DNA of 64,000 bases from Dehalococcoidia bacterium (GTDB taxonomy: Bacteria > Chloroflexota > Dehalococcoidia > Bin125): contig JAJDTU010000001.1 in NCBI GenBank assembly GCA_022826965.1, forward strand, positions 399,808 through 463,807. Reading direction: 5' to 3'. The number at the start of each line of letters is the position of its first letter. Positions within the stretch are counted from its first letter, which is position 1. Below the pieces are notes generated by a model. That model searched no databases and was not told the DNA's origin. It saw nothing but the letters and a program-made list of their open reading frames with translations. Below, in pieces: positions 53,171 through 62,949 of the stretch. The position numbers and the translations under genes are program-made.

Positions 53171-55753
53171 TCAATCTCCCTTCTTCTTGTAGTTCCGTCG
53201 GCATTCTTGGAGTCGCCGCCAGTCATCTTCGAGTTGGTCGAGCTTGGGTGCAACCGCAAGGTGTTGGGCTGGTTGGGAGTGCCCGGGCATGTACCGACTC
53301 GCATCCTCGAAAACGCTCACTACGATTTTGATCGTCTCGTCAAGCTTTGCCGTGTTGATGTTGGTGAGCGCCGTAGTGCGCACATTGGGTTGATATCGCT
53401 GAGTCACTCCGCCCAGCAGTTCGCTTTCTGTGAAGATCTCACACCAGGATCGCATCTGGCTGTACCCCTCGCGCACCAGTTCGGTTCTCGCCTCTCCACT
53501 TGCTAATCGCGCCTTCTGGATTGTGTCATTGACTTCACTGCGGAGGGAACCGATCGTGTCAGTACGCAGGCCCGTGGCACGGGCGACGTGACCCTTTCCA
53601 TCCTCATCGCTGATTCGGTAGTAGGACAGGCGTGGCGAACCCTCGAAATGAGTGAGCAAATGAGTCGCGAAGAAGATGTCGTGGGTGAACACGACTACCT
53701 GATGGTTGTTTGCCAATTCGGCGATGCGTATCGCCACCTCTGCGATCCGTCGATAGTCCAGGCTGGACACTGGATCGTCAAAGACGATGGGTCCAGCTGG
53801 GCCATGTAGACGCGCTTCGGCGAGAAAGTCGGAGAGTGCGAGGACCTTTTGCTCCCCCTCAGAGAACACCTCGGATGGGCGATAGGATCCCCTCACCTCC
53901 TTGCGTCGCTCGACTTGACCTCGGCGTCCCACGAAATCTAGCTCGACGCGTGGCGCCCTGAGCGCTCTGCATTCTTCGCGGAATAGCTGTTGGAAGTTCC
54001 GATTTGCCATATCTTCGCTCAGCGACTTCGAGAGCGTGGTGAGCTGCCGCAGCCTAGTTGACGTCAGGGCCCGCAGTTCAGTCAGTCGTGCTCTACTCTT
54101 CAGGTTCTTGACGCGCTCTTCGATGCGGGGCCACAATTCCTTGAGTCGCAATCGCGCCTCAAGTTCTGCGAGGTCCGCCTTGGCCTCCTCCAAGACCTTC
54201 GATTGGTCGGCGACCAGTTCATCCAGGTCTTCGAGGGACGAGCCCACCTCTGACAGCGCTGACACGAGTAACGCCTTGCTCGTCTTGACCGCCTTCAGTG
54301 TGTCGACGTCGAGAGACCGGTTCTGTTCAAGGTTCGCTCGAATCGACTTTTGATTCTCGGTCACTTGAATGAGCAGTTGTAGCAACTCAGGCGCCACTTG
54401 CGTGTCCGGCTCCTCAGCAGACTGCATCTCTTCCACAAACGAACTCACTTCTGGGATCGGAAGATTGAGCACTCCGCTCCCAATCTGCTGGAGCCGCTCC
54501 TCTTCTTCCCCGATATCTTTCGCAATGCGATCGTCGAGGTAATCGCCGTATCGCTCAATCAGCCGCGCAGCCGCGTCGTTCAGGGTCTGCCGGCAATAGA
54601 GACATCGAGCTTCATCGTGCTCGCCGATGCTCTCGAGGTGTTGCCTATATTGGTCGCCGGCCTGGATGAACATCTCCCAGGTTTCTTCAGGATCAGCAGG
54701 AAGGTCGGCAGCAGCGAAGAGTGCCTCTCGCAATTGTGTGAAGTCTTGTTGGAGTTCCGAAAGCCGCCGGAGGTGAGCGTTGTGCTCCTCAACCTCGAAC
54801 GCAACGACCGCTGATGTGAAGCTCTCTGCTTCCGTCAGCACGCGACGAAGCCGAGTCTGCAATGCGATCTGGAGACGAGGCAGTCCTGCCTCGAGCGCAG
54901 CAACGCGTTGCCGAAGCTCTTCCTTCTGGGCAGGCGCATCATCTGCCAGCGAGCTGAGTTGTCTCAACTCGCGCAGATTCGTACTCGGTCCGAGTGACTC
55001 GATTGTCGCGTACAGTGACGAGCCTTTGTCGAATCGTTCATGAAGGTCGGAGTCGGTGCGAAGCAACCGATCAGCGAAGTCGTCGATCTCTGCCTGGACT
55101 CCGTGAATCCCGATAGTCACGTGGTCAATCAGGGCCAGGGAAGCTGGCCGAAACGAATACGTGAGCGCTTCCTCGAGGTGCAGCGCAGCGGCAGGGTTGT
55201 CAAAAACTAGCGTGCGGTTGAACGGCTCTATCTCCTCTTCTCCATGCCACGAGTGTGTGAGCTCCTCGTCACCTAGGCGGTATTCGATATCCGCTGATGG
55301 ACTGAAGCCCGGCTCTGTGTCGGCGATATCCGGGAGGATCTCGTCGATGCTGCGACTGCCGGCAAGCGCCTTGAGGATGCGTGCGTATCCTGTCTTTCCG
55401 GTGGCATTCTCGCCGAAGAGCAACGTCAGCCCAGAGTTGAACTCGACGGATTGTCCCGCGACGAGAGCATTGACCCCAAGCACATTCGAGAGCCTCGTCA
55501 AGTTCAAGACTGGCTGATTCTCGTCATCATCTCCAGCAGCTGCTAAAGATGGCACCCGCGGCAACAGGCGCTGAGTGAAGCCGTTCTCCTCCAAGAACAG
55601 CTGGAAGACTGATTCTGCGGTGCTTTTGGACAGTGACGTGTCCGTCGCAAGGACGACGCCGACCATCTGGCGCACCCATTCTTCCTTGTCGTTCGCCCAG
55701 GCGGCGAGCGCAGCTCTAGGGTTGCGGGTCGCCGGCCTGGATTCTGCGGTCAT
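53171..55753 (-). CDS. SMC-like AAA ATPase with zinc-hook CxxC (AAA_13/RloC-like)
   Basis: 860 residues. Walker A GENATGKT at 114-121, a coiled-coil arm from about 215 to 580, a CLYC pair at 384-387 in the middle of the arm as in Rad50/RloC zinc hooks, ABC signature FSEGEQKVLALS at 630-641, and Walker B PIVFDDPVSSLD at 655-666, followed by VVVFTHDIFFATHL. The region EARTELVREGYSQMRSWCE is the pattern seen in AAA_13 proteins. I do not see the RxxxExxxH anticodon nuclease motif of RloC/PrrC, so a nuclease role is not supported. It starts 55 bases downstream of the helicase gene, on the same strand, and probably forms a unit with it. Expected to be a DNA-end or damage sensor in defence. Confidence 0.88.
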   Translation of the reverse strand: MTAESRPATRNPRAALAAWANDKEEWVRQMVGVVLATDTSLSKSTAESVFQLFLEENGFTQRLLPRVPSLAAAGDDDENQPVLNLTRLSNVLGVNALVAGQSVEFNSGLTLLFGENATGKTGYARILKALAGSRSIDEILPDIADTEPGFSPSADIEYRLGDEELTHSWHGEEEIEPFNRTLVFDNPAAALHLEEALTYSFRPASLALIDHVTIGIHGVQAEIDDFADRLLRTDSDLHERFDKGSSLYATIESLGPSTNLRELRQLSSLADDAPAQKEELRQRVAALEAGLPRLQIALQTRLRRVLTEAESFTSAVVAFEVEEHNAHLRRLSELQQDFTQLREALFAAADLPADPEETWEMFIQAGDQYRQHLESIGEHDEARCLYCRQTLNDAAARLIERYGDYLDDRIAKDIGEEEERLQQIGSGVLNLPIPEVSSFVEEMQSAEEPDTQVAPELLQLLIQVTENQKSIRANLEQNRSLDVDTLKAVKTSKALLVSALSEVGSSLEDLDELVADQSKVLEEAKADLAELEARLRLKELWPRIEERVKNLKSRARLTELRALTSTRLRQLTTLSKSLSEDMANRNFQQLFREECRALRAPRVELDFVGRRGQVERRKEVRGSYRPSEVFSEGEQKVLALSDFLAEARLHGPAGPIVFDDPVSSLDYRRIAEVAIRIAELANNHQVVVFTHDIFFATHLLTHFEGSPRLSYYRISDEDGKGHVARATGLRTDTIGSLRSEVNDTIQKARLASGEARTELVREGYSQMRSWCEIFTESELLGGVTQRYQPNVRTTALTNINTAKLDETIKIVVSVFEDASRYMPGHSQPAQHLAVAPKLDQLEDDWRRLQECRRNYKKKGD

Positions 55754-55808
55754 ACAAATCCCCGCTCTTTGGTGGAAGGTGACACGGCCATAAGGGGACC
55801 CGGTCGAG

Positions 55809-58800
55809 CTACGTCTTGTCTCCGAGCGAGAATCGCTTACTCAACTCTGCTACCTGTTCTCGAATCGGAGCATCATAGGCGACAACCCCGATTCGCCAGC
55901 CACGATCTTCCAGGGCTTCGCGTGCTGACAGATCGCGCTTGGCAATGTTCGGCTTCTCGTGGTGAGGGCCGTCGACAAAAATCGCGATACGGCCTTCGTA
56001 CACAAAGTCCGGCTGTGCAAGGATCTCTGATTCGGGCCGAGACTGCGCTACGAGAGGAAGCGGCCAACCGAGTTCCTGGGTCGTCCGCAGAAACTCTCGC
56101 TCCATCTCGGAGTCGCAGATTCCCAAGAGGTGCTTCAGCCTTGCCGGAGCTGACTCTGCGACCATTCGCTGCTGAACGTCGCCTGGAAGATAGACGACAT
56201 TGGAGCCGGTAGAGCTACTGCCGGCGCTTCTCTGGTCGCGGTGGTCTTCACGGTCCACAATCTGCGCCTGCGCGAGATTCAGCAGCAGGTCTCTCACAAG
56301 GTTCCGATCCAGTGACTCGTGATCGAACTGATTGGCGTAGCTCAGCAGACATCGGTAACAGGCTGCAGAGCAGGCGCCTTCCTGATCGTCGCCGGTTGCA
56401 GGATCGATATGGCACACTTCGAGCGCCTTGTGGGCGGCCACGCGAAAGTCCTCGGAATCCTGCAATCGCTCCCAAACTCCGGCGCCGCCTTCAGAGGCCT
56501 CGACCAGGACGATCCGGCGGCCGTCACCTTCTCCGATCAAGTGGGTAGTGAGTTCGGTGTCCTCGACTTGGAAGGCGCTCTCGACCCCTCGACGAAGAGC
56601 TTCACGCAGCGTGACCCAAAGGCGTTCAGCGTCGCCTGGGTCATCCGGCATTTCGAAGAGCGGGCGGATGACGACAATGTTGTGTTCACCAGAAACGAAC
56701 GGGCGCACATCGGCCAGTGCGCGCTGCCCGTCAGAGGTATCCGCGTTGCTATCTGGAGGCAGCCACCGACCTCGGTCGGGGTCAAGCATGAAGCCGACCG
56801 GCTCGCCGCGGTAGCCGTTGTTGATCTGCCAGACCGTGGCCTGCGAACCGAAACTGAGTTCCATCAGAGGTCGGTCCAGAGTCAGTTCGGCACGCAGCCG
56901 CTTCCGGGCGGTCTCGCCAAAGCGATAGTGGACGGCGATGTCGTAGCCGCTGCGAGCTCGCTGTTCCTCCTCTGAGGTGATTCCCTCGCTGCGGCTTGTG
57001 CGCGCGATGGTCAGCGGGAGCAATCTGCGCCGCAGGCTCGAATTGCCCGCGTTGAGGCGGATACCGCACTCGTCGCAGAGTTCCGGTGATTGACTCGCGT
57101 CGTCAAACAGGTATCCGCACGTATCGCAGAGGCGCGCTTCCTGAAGCACCTGCTCAACACCCCCTGCCGGAATAGAGACGCCGCGAACTCGGTGCTTCTG
57201 GCCCTCGTAGTAGATCGTGTTGCTCGGACCAAACTCCGAAAGGCCGATCGGACGGGGCCGCGAAATCGAGTATGTGCGGTCTCGGTGGGAGAGGAACACG
57301 CGCACAGGCAGTCGCGGGAAGTTGTAGCCAGGCAAGAAGCCCTCGCCAGCCAGGTACCGATAGGAGTAGAAATCCGACTCTTCATACGTGCTCTCATTGC
57401 GGAGCAGTTGGAGTTCCCGCTCTGCCTCATCACGGCGGCGAACTGCTTCTCGTCGTTGTTCTTGGCTGACGTGTGGCCGAATCGCATCCCCGGCGGCCCT
57501 GTCGTAAGCCGCTCTTGCCTCTCGATACAGCTCGCGCCAGCGCGTGAAAGCCTCATTGAAGGCAGCCGGCGCGTTTCGGACAACATCCTCAATCCACTGG
57601 TCGGTGAGCCACTCGGCGCCTTCGAATCTCGACTCTCGCTCGATCAGCTCTTCGGCGTCCGTCTGTGCGACCAGGACAGGATTGTCGACAGCCTGTTGAA
57701 TCTCTTCGCGCAATGGATAGCCCTCCATGTCGGGGTCAAGAATGTCGCTGATGGATGACTCAAGTTTGAGTTCGACGCGGCTGAGCCAGTTCGAGTGCAA
57801 GTGAGCCCGCAGCAGCTCCTGATTGACGAGGTCGATCCGGGCAGGTTGGACTGCGCCCGCGATCATGTCTGTCCTTCGGCCATCGAAGAAGTACTGGTCG
57901 TGGGCATTGCCGTGTTGCGCGAACGCGAGGACCAACGCGGCTCGTCCGTTACGCCCGGCCCGCCCGGCGCGTTGGGCGTAGTTGGCTGGATTCGGCGGCA
58001 CGTTCCGCAGATGCACGGCATGTAGATCGCGGATATCGACACCGAGTTCCATCGTCGGTGAGCAGAACATCGCCGGCAGGTCGCCGTCTCGGAATTCTCG
58101 CTCCCGCCGGTCCCTGATGTCGGGATCCACTTGACCGGTGTGCTCGCCGCTGACTAGGCCGCGCAGATGGCGAGGTCCCGCGCGATACAGATCCGCGAAG
58201 AACGGATTTGGCCGCTCTTCAACGTCTCGCCAGAGGTATTGCGCCCGGACTCTGGTTGGATCCGGCTGCACCGGTCGGCCGCTGCCGCGTTTCCAGCGCA
58301 GGACGCTGCCCATGATCCGCAGACCCGTCCCGCTGCGGTCGTCGACCGCGGAGAATAGGTGACCGCGCAACGCCTCGATCAAGCCGTTGACCATGCGGGC
58401 AGATTCGTCCTGACTCAGCGCCGAGCCGCGGCCCTCGTCTTCATGCTCCGCCCAAGTGCGACTGTTTCTCAGGTACTGCGCAATCGCAGAGCGAGGGGTC
58501 AGCCGTAACCACCTCCGGTATGGTTCCTGCTCCCGCGACTCGACATTCGGAAGCAGAGCGAGATTGGCTTGTTGCAATGTCTGCCGACTTGGCCGCCACT
58601 GGTCATTGAGCGCGCGACCGTCTTGCTCCAGGTCGCGGATTCCTTCGCGCAACAGCACGCGGTGGTCAACGACTAGCTCCATACGCAGCCGATCTAGTAC
58701 GGCTTGCAGTACCTCGGCTCGCTTGGCTTTGGATGCCGATTCGAACATCGGCACGTCTCCCCAGAGGGCGTTGTCCTCAGCCAACTCGTCCAGTCCGTCA

Positions 58801-61001
58801 TACTCGATTCTCAGCAGACCCGCCTGCTCCAGATTCGGCTGATTCACACGCCAGCCCCGAGTGAGATCGACCAGTGCGAGATGGGTCAATAGGTCCTCGA
58901 ACGCGCCGCGGGCGCGGTTGTATCCAGGGCCGTGGTCGACCGGATCGTGCATGAAATCCTCGGGACGAGGATCGAGCGCATCGAACAATCTGCGGCCGAT
59001 GTTGGCGACAGTCAGCTCTTCGTCCTCGTCCAGAGCTGCAACCAGTGCCGCGCGCAGTTGAGCAACTTGGACGAAGTCGTTCAAGTGACCTGCCTGAAGC
59101 GAGGCGTCCTGCCGGTTGTCGGTGAAACTGAGCAGTTTCGCTTCCGAATGATCGAGCTCTTGCGATTGCAACCCCTGCACGGTGGAAGAGGCGAGCAGCG
59201 TAGTCGCGGTTGACCGTCCGGTCTGGGAGAGCGAGGCCAGCTTGTTGAAATCCGACGCGCGCAGGTCGTGCGCCCAACGGCAACGCAGACAGAGAGCCAG
59301 AGGCGCCGGCTGATACCAGCAGAAGATAGAGTCTTCGACGGCTTGCTTCGGTTCCGGGTCGAGCAGCTCGCCGCCGGGCGAAACTCGTACGCGACGCGGC
59401 TCGTGGGGCTCGTAGGTTTTCCGCAGCCGCGGTCCCGACTTTCGCTCGACATACCAGTGGTCAGGAAGTTGCTCTACGTCGCCGTTCCAGATCGGCTCGT
59501 CATCGTCTGTCGGGTCATCGAGAACCAGGAACCCGATCCGGTCGTCGGGATCGTCACGATCGGGTCTGCGGAAGTGTTCCCGCGGCGGCCGAGGATGGAG
59601 TTTGCCGCGCGGTTCCTCTCCCGTCTTGGTGACGAGGTAGTAGTCCTGTCCGCAGCGACGGCAGACGGCGAGCGGGAAGAGAACACGCTCATTGTCGAAT
59701 CGGTAACGGGCATCCATCGTGAGTTCACGCAACTTAGGCGGTTCGAGCGTGGCATAGACCGCCGCACCTGACGAAAACCACTGATGCAAACGGAACGCAA
59801 ACGGCGTCTCACCGTTATCCAGACGCGAGCTGATCAACGCCTGAATCGCATCCTTGACTTGTCTAACCTCCAGCCCCGCCTGATCGGCAAGCTCTGCTGC
59901 ACCCGTCGACAACTCCAGGGGTTCACTCCGAACCAGCAGGTCCTCTTCCTGACGCAGTCCGAACTTCTCCTCGATCCAGGCAGCGAGGGGATGCTGGTGG
60001 AATTCGTCCACCGTGGTCGGAGGCCGAGATTCGACAGCGGCACGCAACTCGGCGGGAGTTGACGGCGGCGGAACCGTACAATCTCGCGCCAGTGTTTCAT
60101 CGACCACTCGGTCCGCCGTGATCTCCGAGCCGAGCAGCAGGCTGGCGCTGCCGGCGATGGCCGCCCGACGTTCCGCTCGTCCGCCCTCGGTCGCGATCGT
60201 GGCCGAGGTGCCGATCATCTGCACGTCTCCGCCGGCCCGCTGACGCAGGCGACGGAGCAGCATCGCTACGTCTGCGCCTTGGCGTCCGCGATAGAAGTGC
60301 AGCTCGTCGACGACCATCGTGCGCAGGTTCTGCGTCATCACCTTGACCAATGGTCGCTCGGTTGGCCGAAGGAGGATCAGGTCGAACATCATGTAGTTGG
60401 TCAACAGGATGTGGGGCGGGTCGTTGATCACCTTTGTCCGCACGTCCTTCAAGGTCTGGCCCGTGTACTTCTCGAACCGAACCGGACAGGGCCCGTACTT
60501 CTCCTCGTACCTCTTGGTGAAGTCCTTCAGCGACTCCTCCTGGCTGTTGATCAACGCGTTCATCGGGTAGATCAGCAGCGCCGAGAGCTTGTACCGCGAG
60601 CCGCTCGGGTCCGCTTCATGCTGGCGGAAGACGTTGTCTACGATCGGAAGCAGGTACGTCAGCGATTTGCCCGAACCGGTCCCGGTGGCGACGGCGAAGC
60701 TGTTCCCGGCGAGTCCGTGTTGGAGAGCTTCCTGCTGGTGCCGGTGCAGCCGGATGTCCTCGCCGAAGAACCGGGCCGTGCCCAAGTGAATCGTGCCATC
60801 CGCCGCCAACTCGGCCAGCGTGGGGCCCTTCTCGAACTGCGGTGAGATTTGCAGATACGGATCGGGCCAAAGCAGCCCCTGGTCGAGCTCGTCGTTGACG
60901 AACTGAGCCAGCCCCGGCTCGGCCACGTTGACCGTCGCGCGCAGGTACTGCTCGTAGGTCTTGCGGGCCTGGTCGTTGAGGGCGAACGGATCGAGTGGCA
61001 T
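55809..61001 (-). CDS. Giant DEAD/H-box helicase with DUF1998 and C-terminal nuclease-like domain
   Basis: 1730 residues. Superfamily 2 helicase core: Q-motif HRHQQEALQ, Walker A TGTGSGKS at 106-113, DELH at 232-235, GTSAT at 264-268, and motif VI YAQRAGRAGRNGRAAL near residue 1000. Cys pairs CRRCGQDY, CLRCRWAH and CDTCG...CDECG suggest zinc sites. The DUF1998-type region near the end has ACSAACYRCLLSYANQFDHE. The last about 110 residues carry EREFLRTTQELGWPLPLV, QPDFVYEGRIAIFVDG and PHHE, resembling a Vsr/DUF559-type PD-(D/E)xK nuclease. Length and layout resemble DruE (Druantia) and helicases of Hma-type loci. A RelE-like gene ends nine bases upstream of its ATG. Confidence 0.9.
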   Translation of the reverse strand: MPLDPFALNDQARKTYEQYLRATVNVAEPGLAQFVNDELDQGLLWPDPYLQISPQFEKGPTLAELAADGTIHLGTARFFGEDIRLHRHQQEALQHGLAGNSFAVATGTGSGKSLTYLLPIVDNVFRQHEADPSGSRYKLSALLIYPMNALINSQEESLKDFTKRYEEKYGPCPVRFEKYTGQTLKDVRTKVINDPPHILLTNYMMFDLILLRPTERPLVKVMTQNLRTMVVDELHFYRGRQGADVAMLLRRLRQRAGGDVQMIGTSATIATEGGRAERRAAIAGSASLLLGSEITADRVVDETLARDCTVPPPSTPAELRAAVESRPPTTVDEFHQHPLAAWIEEKFGLRQEEDLLVRSEPLELSTGAAELADQAGLEVRQVKDAIQALISSRLDNGETPFAFRLHQWFSSGAAVYATLEPPKLRELTMDARYRFDNERVLFPLAVCRRCGQDYYLVTKTGEEPRGKLHPRPPREHFRRPDRDDPDDRIGFLVLDDPTDDDEPIWNGDVEQLPDHWYVERKSGPRLRKTYEPHEPRRVRVSPGGELLDPEPKQAVEDSIFCWYQPAPLALCLRCRWAHDLRASDFNKLASLSQTGRSTATTLLASSTVQGLQSQELDHSEAKLLSFTDNRQDASLQAGHLNDFVQVAQLRAALVAALDEDEELTVANIGRRLFDALDPRPEDFMHDPVDHGPGYNRARGAFEDLLTHLALVDLTRGWRVNQPNLEQAGLLRIEYDGLDELAEDNALWGDVPMFESASKAKRAEVLQAVLDRLRMELVVDHRVLLREGIRDLEQDGRALNDQWRPSRQTLQQANLALLPNVESREQEPYRRWLRLTPRSAIAQYLRNSRTWAEHEDEGRGSALSQDESARMVNGLIEALRGHLFSAVDDRSGTGLRIMGSVLRWKRGSGRPVQPDPTRVRAQYLWRDVEERPNPFFADLYRAGPRHLRGLVSGEHTGQVDPDIRDRREREFRDGDLPAMFCSPTMELGVDIRDLHAVHLRNVPPNPANYAQRAGRAGRNGRAALVLAFAQHGNAHDQYFFDGRRTDMIAGAVQPARIDLVNQELLRAHLHSNWLSRVELKLESSISDILDPDMEGYPLREEIQQAVDNPVLVAQTDAEELIERESRFEGAEWLTDQWIEDVVRNAPAAFNEAFTRWRELYREARAAYDRAAGDAIRPHVSQEQRREAVRRRDEAERELQLLRNESTYEESDFYSYRYLAGEGFLPGYNFPRLPVRVFLSHRDRTYSISRPRPIGLSEFGPSNTIYYEGQKHRVRGVSIPAGGVEQVLQEARLCDTCGYLFDDASQSPELCDECGIRLNAGNSSLRRRLLPLTIARTSRSEGITSEEEQRARSGYDIAVHYRFGETARKRLRAELTLDRPLMELSFGSQATVWQINNGYRGEPVGFMLDPDRGRWLPPDSNADTSDGQRALADVRPFVSGEHNIVVIRPLFEMPDDPGDAERLWVTLREALRRGVESAFQVEDTELTTHLIGEGDGRRIVLVEASEGGAGVWERLQDSEDFRVAAHKALEVCHIDPATGDDQEGACSAACYRCLLSYANQFDHESLDRNLVRDLLLNLAQAQIVDREDHRDQRSAGSSSTGSNVVYLPGDVQQRMVAESAPARLKHLLGICDSEMEREFLRTTQELGWPLPLVAQSRPESEILAQPDFVYEGRIAIFVDGPHHEKPNIAKRDLSAREALEDRGWRIGVVAYDAPIREQVAELSKRFSLGDKT

Positions 61002-61010
61002 TCCCCGATC

Positions 61011-61274
61011 CTAGCCCCGCCTCCGATACACGCGCCCGCGAGGGTCCAAGTCTCTCACCGCGACTAGACACTCCGCCCCGTTTCGCTCCTGGATGACGTA
61101 GTACTCGCCGATCCGGAATCCGAGGCTGATCTCCCTGTCTTGTGGTGGTTTGAGGAACGGCGCCGGAGGATTGTCGGCCACCTCTGTTAGGCGAGCGCGA
61201 ATACGGCGCTGGACGTGCGACGGTATTCGTCGCTCCAGGCTCCTCTTCGTATTGCTGTTCAAGCGCCGCGCCAC
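61011..61274 (-). CDS. RelE/ParE-like toxin-family protein
   Basis: 87 residues, strongly basic at both ends. The helical start (TKRSLERRIPSHVQRRIRAR) and strand-rich end (LGFRIGEYYVIQERNGAECL, then VAVRDLDPRGRVYRRRG) follow the RelE/ParE layout of two helices and a four-strand sheet, including the R-x-G-x-Y-x-V-I motif. No antitoxin gene was found on either side. Its stop is nine bases before the helicase start, so it is translated from the same message, which is unusual for an autonomous toxin. It could be a component of the defence locus or a remnant of a toxin-antitoxin pair. Confidence 0.75.
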   Translation of the reverse strand: MARRLNSNTKRSLERRIPSHVQRRIRARLTEVADNPPAPFLKPPQDREISLGFRIGEYYVIQERNGAECLVAVRDLDPRGRVYRRRG

Positions 61275-61596
61275 CTGGCTCGGGCCTGCTGGCCTGCAAG
61301 GTCCTGGTGCGCATCGGATCAGTCACCGATGGCCGGGCGTTTGTCGAGCGCAAGCTAACGGAAGTGGACTCGCGCGAGGCGAAAACAGGCGTGATGATCG
61401 CCCGGCGGGCATGCGGCACACGTATCGACGCAGGCGTCGCGCCAGTGATCGTCGGTCTACTCGGCGAGCGGCAGGAACTCGCCCCAGTCCAGGTCGCACA
61501 CGGCACGCGGGTCGACTGCCATCGATTTCTCCGAATCGCCCGATTCGGGGCTACCATGATTTGCCATTCGTTGCGCCCAACAGATTGGATCGACCA
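61275..61596. other. Divergent gap between the RelE-like and ApeA-like genes
   Basis: About 320 bases. No antitoxin-like frame is seen. A 21-codon minus-strand frame (stop near 61458, ATG near 61522; MAVDPRAVCDLDWGEFLPLA) has protein-like composition but no downstream partner. It presumably carries promoters for both directions. Confidence 0.4.
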
Positions 61597-62949
61597 GTGA
61601 AGGCCTTTGAACGCCGAGGGAGATTCTGGCCGTCCGAAGATCCATCTAACTGGTTGCCCGGAGTACTCCGTTTCGATCCGCTTGTCGGAGCGCACCTTGA
61701 GACTGAAGGGAGCTTCTGGTCGGTCACTCATCTGTTCAATGGACAGTCTGCCCGGACGACACTGCTTGGGGAGATCGACGGCGTCACGTACACGCTCGAC
61801 GGCTGCTATCGGCGGAGTAGGTCAACAAAGGACTCCGACTTTCCCTCCACGCGCTGGGAAGTTGACGTCGTGTACGAAGGATGCCGGCTGTCGGCGCGTG
61901 CCCAACCCCTCTTCACTCAAATCTCGTTTCGTATTGCCCATCTCGAGAGTTGGCTCGGGCGCTCTAACATCCGCCAAGAAACAGAGCCTGATTTCGAGAA
62001 GATCATCTTTGACGAGACGCCCTTGGAGCGAGTCAGCCTCATATGGGAACGCCCACCGCAAGAGGCGGCCGAGACCGATGACGGTCACCTCGAGATCGAG
62101 TTCCTTCCTCAGTGTGGCAATACGGATTTGGTGAGCGCGAAGATTTCTGAACGGGCTGTGATTACCTTCACGCCTTGTGAACCTGCGCCCATTGACCAAC
62201 TGCTGCCGATTGTGGGCGGCGTACAACAGTTGATCTCCATGTCGATAGGCAGGGCGGCACCGATCACTGAAATCGAAGTCATGCACAAGCCTCCATGGAG
62301 CGTGTCCGAATCGGCTTCCTCTGCCAAACCAGTCCTCATCCATGCGCCGTTTCGCGGCAGTTTCCTGCTGGGTGAAGACTTTACGATCAGCTCGGACGAG
62401 ATGCTCTTTAGCGCAGAGCGCACGAGCGGTGCCTATCTGATCGCACAATGGCTGCCGGTTGCCGAGACATACCAGATTGCGGTCGATTTGCTAATGACAT
62501 CTCGGTACATGCCGGTGGCCGAGTCCCGCTCTCGCCTCGCGATCGCCTCTGGAGCGGTGGAAGCGTTCTACAACATCAAGTTTCAACCCAGCAGCTTCGT
62601 GGAGTTCGCTGATCGCCTGAAGAGGCTTGCAGCGTGCGTGGAGCGCGAGTTTCATGTGCTGCCTAGGGATGTGGAGGAGTGGGCGAAGCGTGTGAAAAGA
62701 GATCGCACTCAGGTAATGCATTCCGATCCCAGAAGAAGGCACACGAAGGTCGTCCCGGCGTATCAGACCCATGCTGACGACGTGGAGTATCTGCTGATGC
62801 TGTGCATCCTTAGGGAAATCGACGAGGATACGCTCATCTTTGGGCTTGGCCGGAGACCGGAGCGGCGCAGCGGGTTATCTGAGCAGCTCGACATCCTCAC
62901 GCATCGTGCGCCGCTCTCGGGTCGGCCGGCGCGGGATCTAGGTCGGTAG
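61597..62949 (+). CDS. apeA: ApeA-like anti-phage HEPN protein
   Basis: 450 residues from GTG 61597 (VKAFERRGRFW); earlier in-frame residues are not family-like. The N-terminal domain shows the ApeA_NTD pattern: FERRGRFWPSEDPSNWLPGV, LRFDPLVGAHLETEGSFW, ARTTLLGEIDGVTYTLDGC and YEGCRLSARAQPLFTQISF. The C-terminal third is helical with SGAVEAFYNIKF and RDRTQVMHSD, giving R368/R370 and H375 of the HEPN Rx4-6H ribonuclease motif. ApeA proteins are single-gene abortive defence systems that cut RNA on infection. It lies opposite to its neighbours and its last 53 bases overlap the convergent methylase gene. Confidence 0.84.
   Translation: MKAFERRGRFWPSEDPSNWLPGVLRFDPLVGAHLETEGSFWSVTHLFNGQSARTTLLGEIDGVTYTLDGCYRRSRSTKDSDFPSTRWEVDVVYEGCRLSARAQPLFTQISFRIAHLESWLGRSNIRQETEPDFEKIIFDETPLERVSLIWERPPQEAAETDDGHLEIEFLPQCGNTDLVSAKISERAVITFTPCEPAPIDQLLPIVGGVQQLISMSIGRAAPITEIEVMHKPPWSVSESASSAKPVLIHAPFRGSFLLGEDFTISSDEMLFSAERTSGAYLIAQWLPVAETYQIAVDLLMTSRYMPVAESRSRLAIASGAVEAFYNIKFQPSSFVEFADRLKRLAACVEREFHVLPRDVEEWAKRVKRDRTQVMHSDPRRRHTKVVPAYQTHADDVEYLLMLCILREIDEDTLIFGLGRRPERRSGLSEQLDILTHRAPLSGRPARDLGR

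Noticed and set aside
53171..55753. Wadjet or full RloC system
   Set aside because: No JetA, JetB or JetD-type genes are adjacent, and the anticodon-nuclease motif expected for RloC is not visible.
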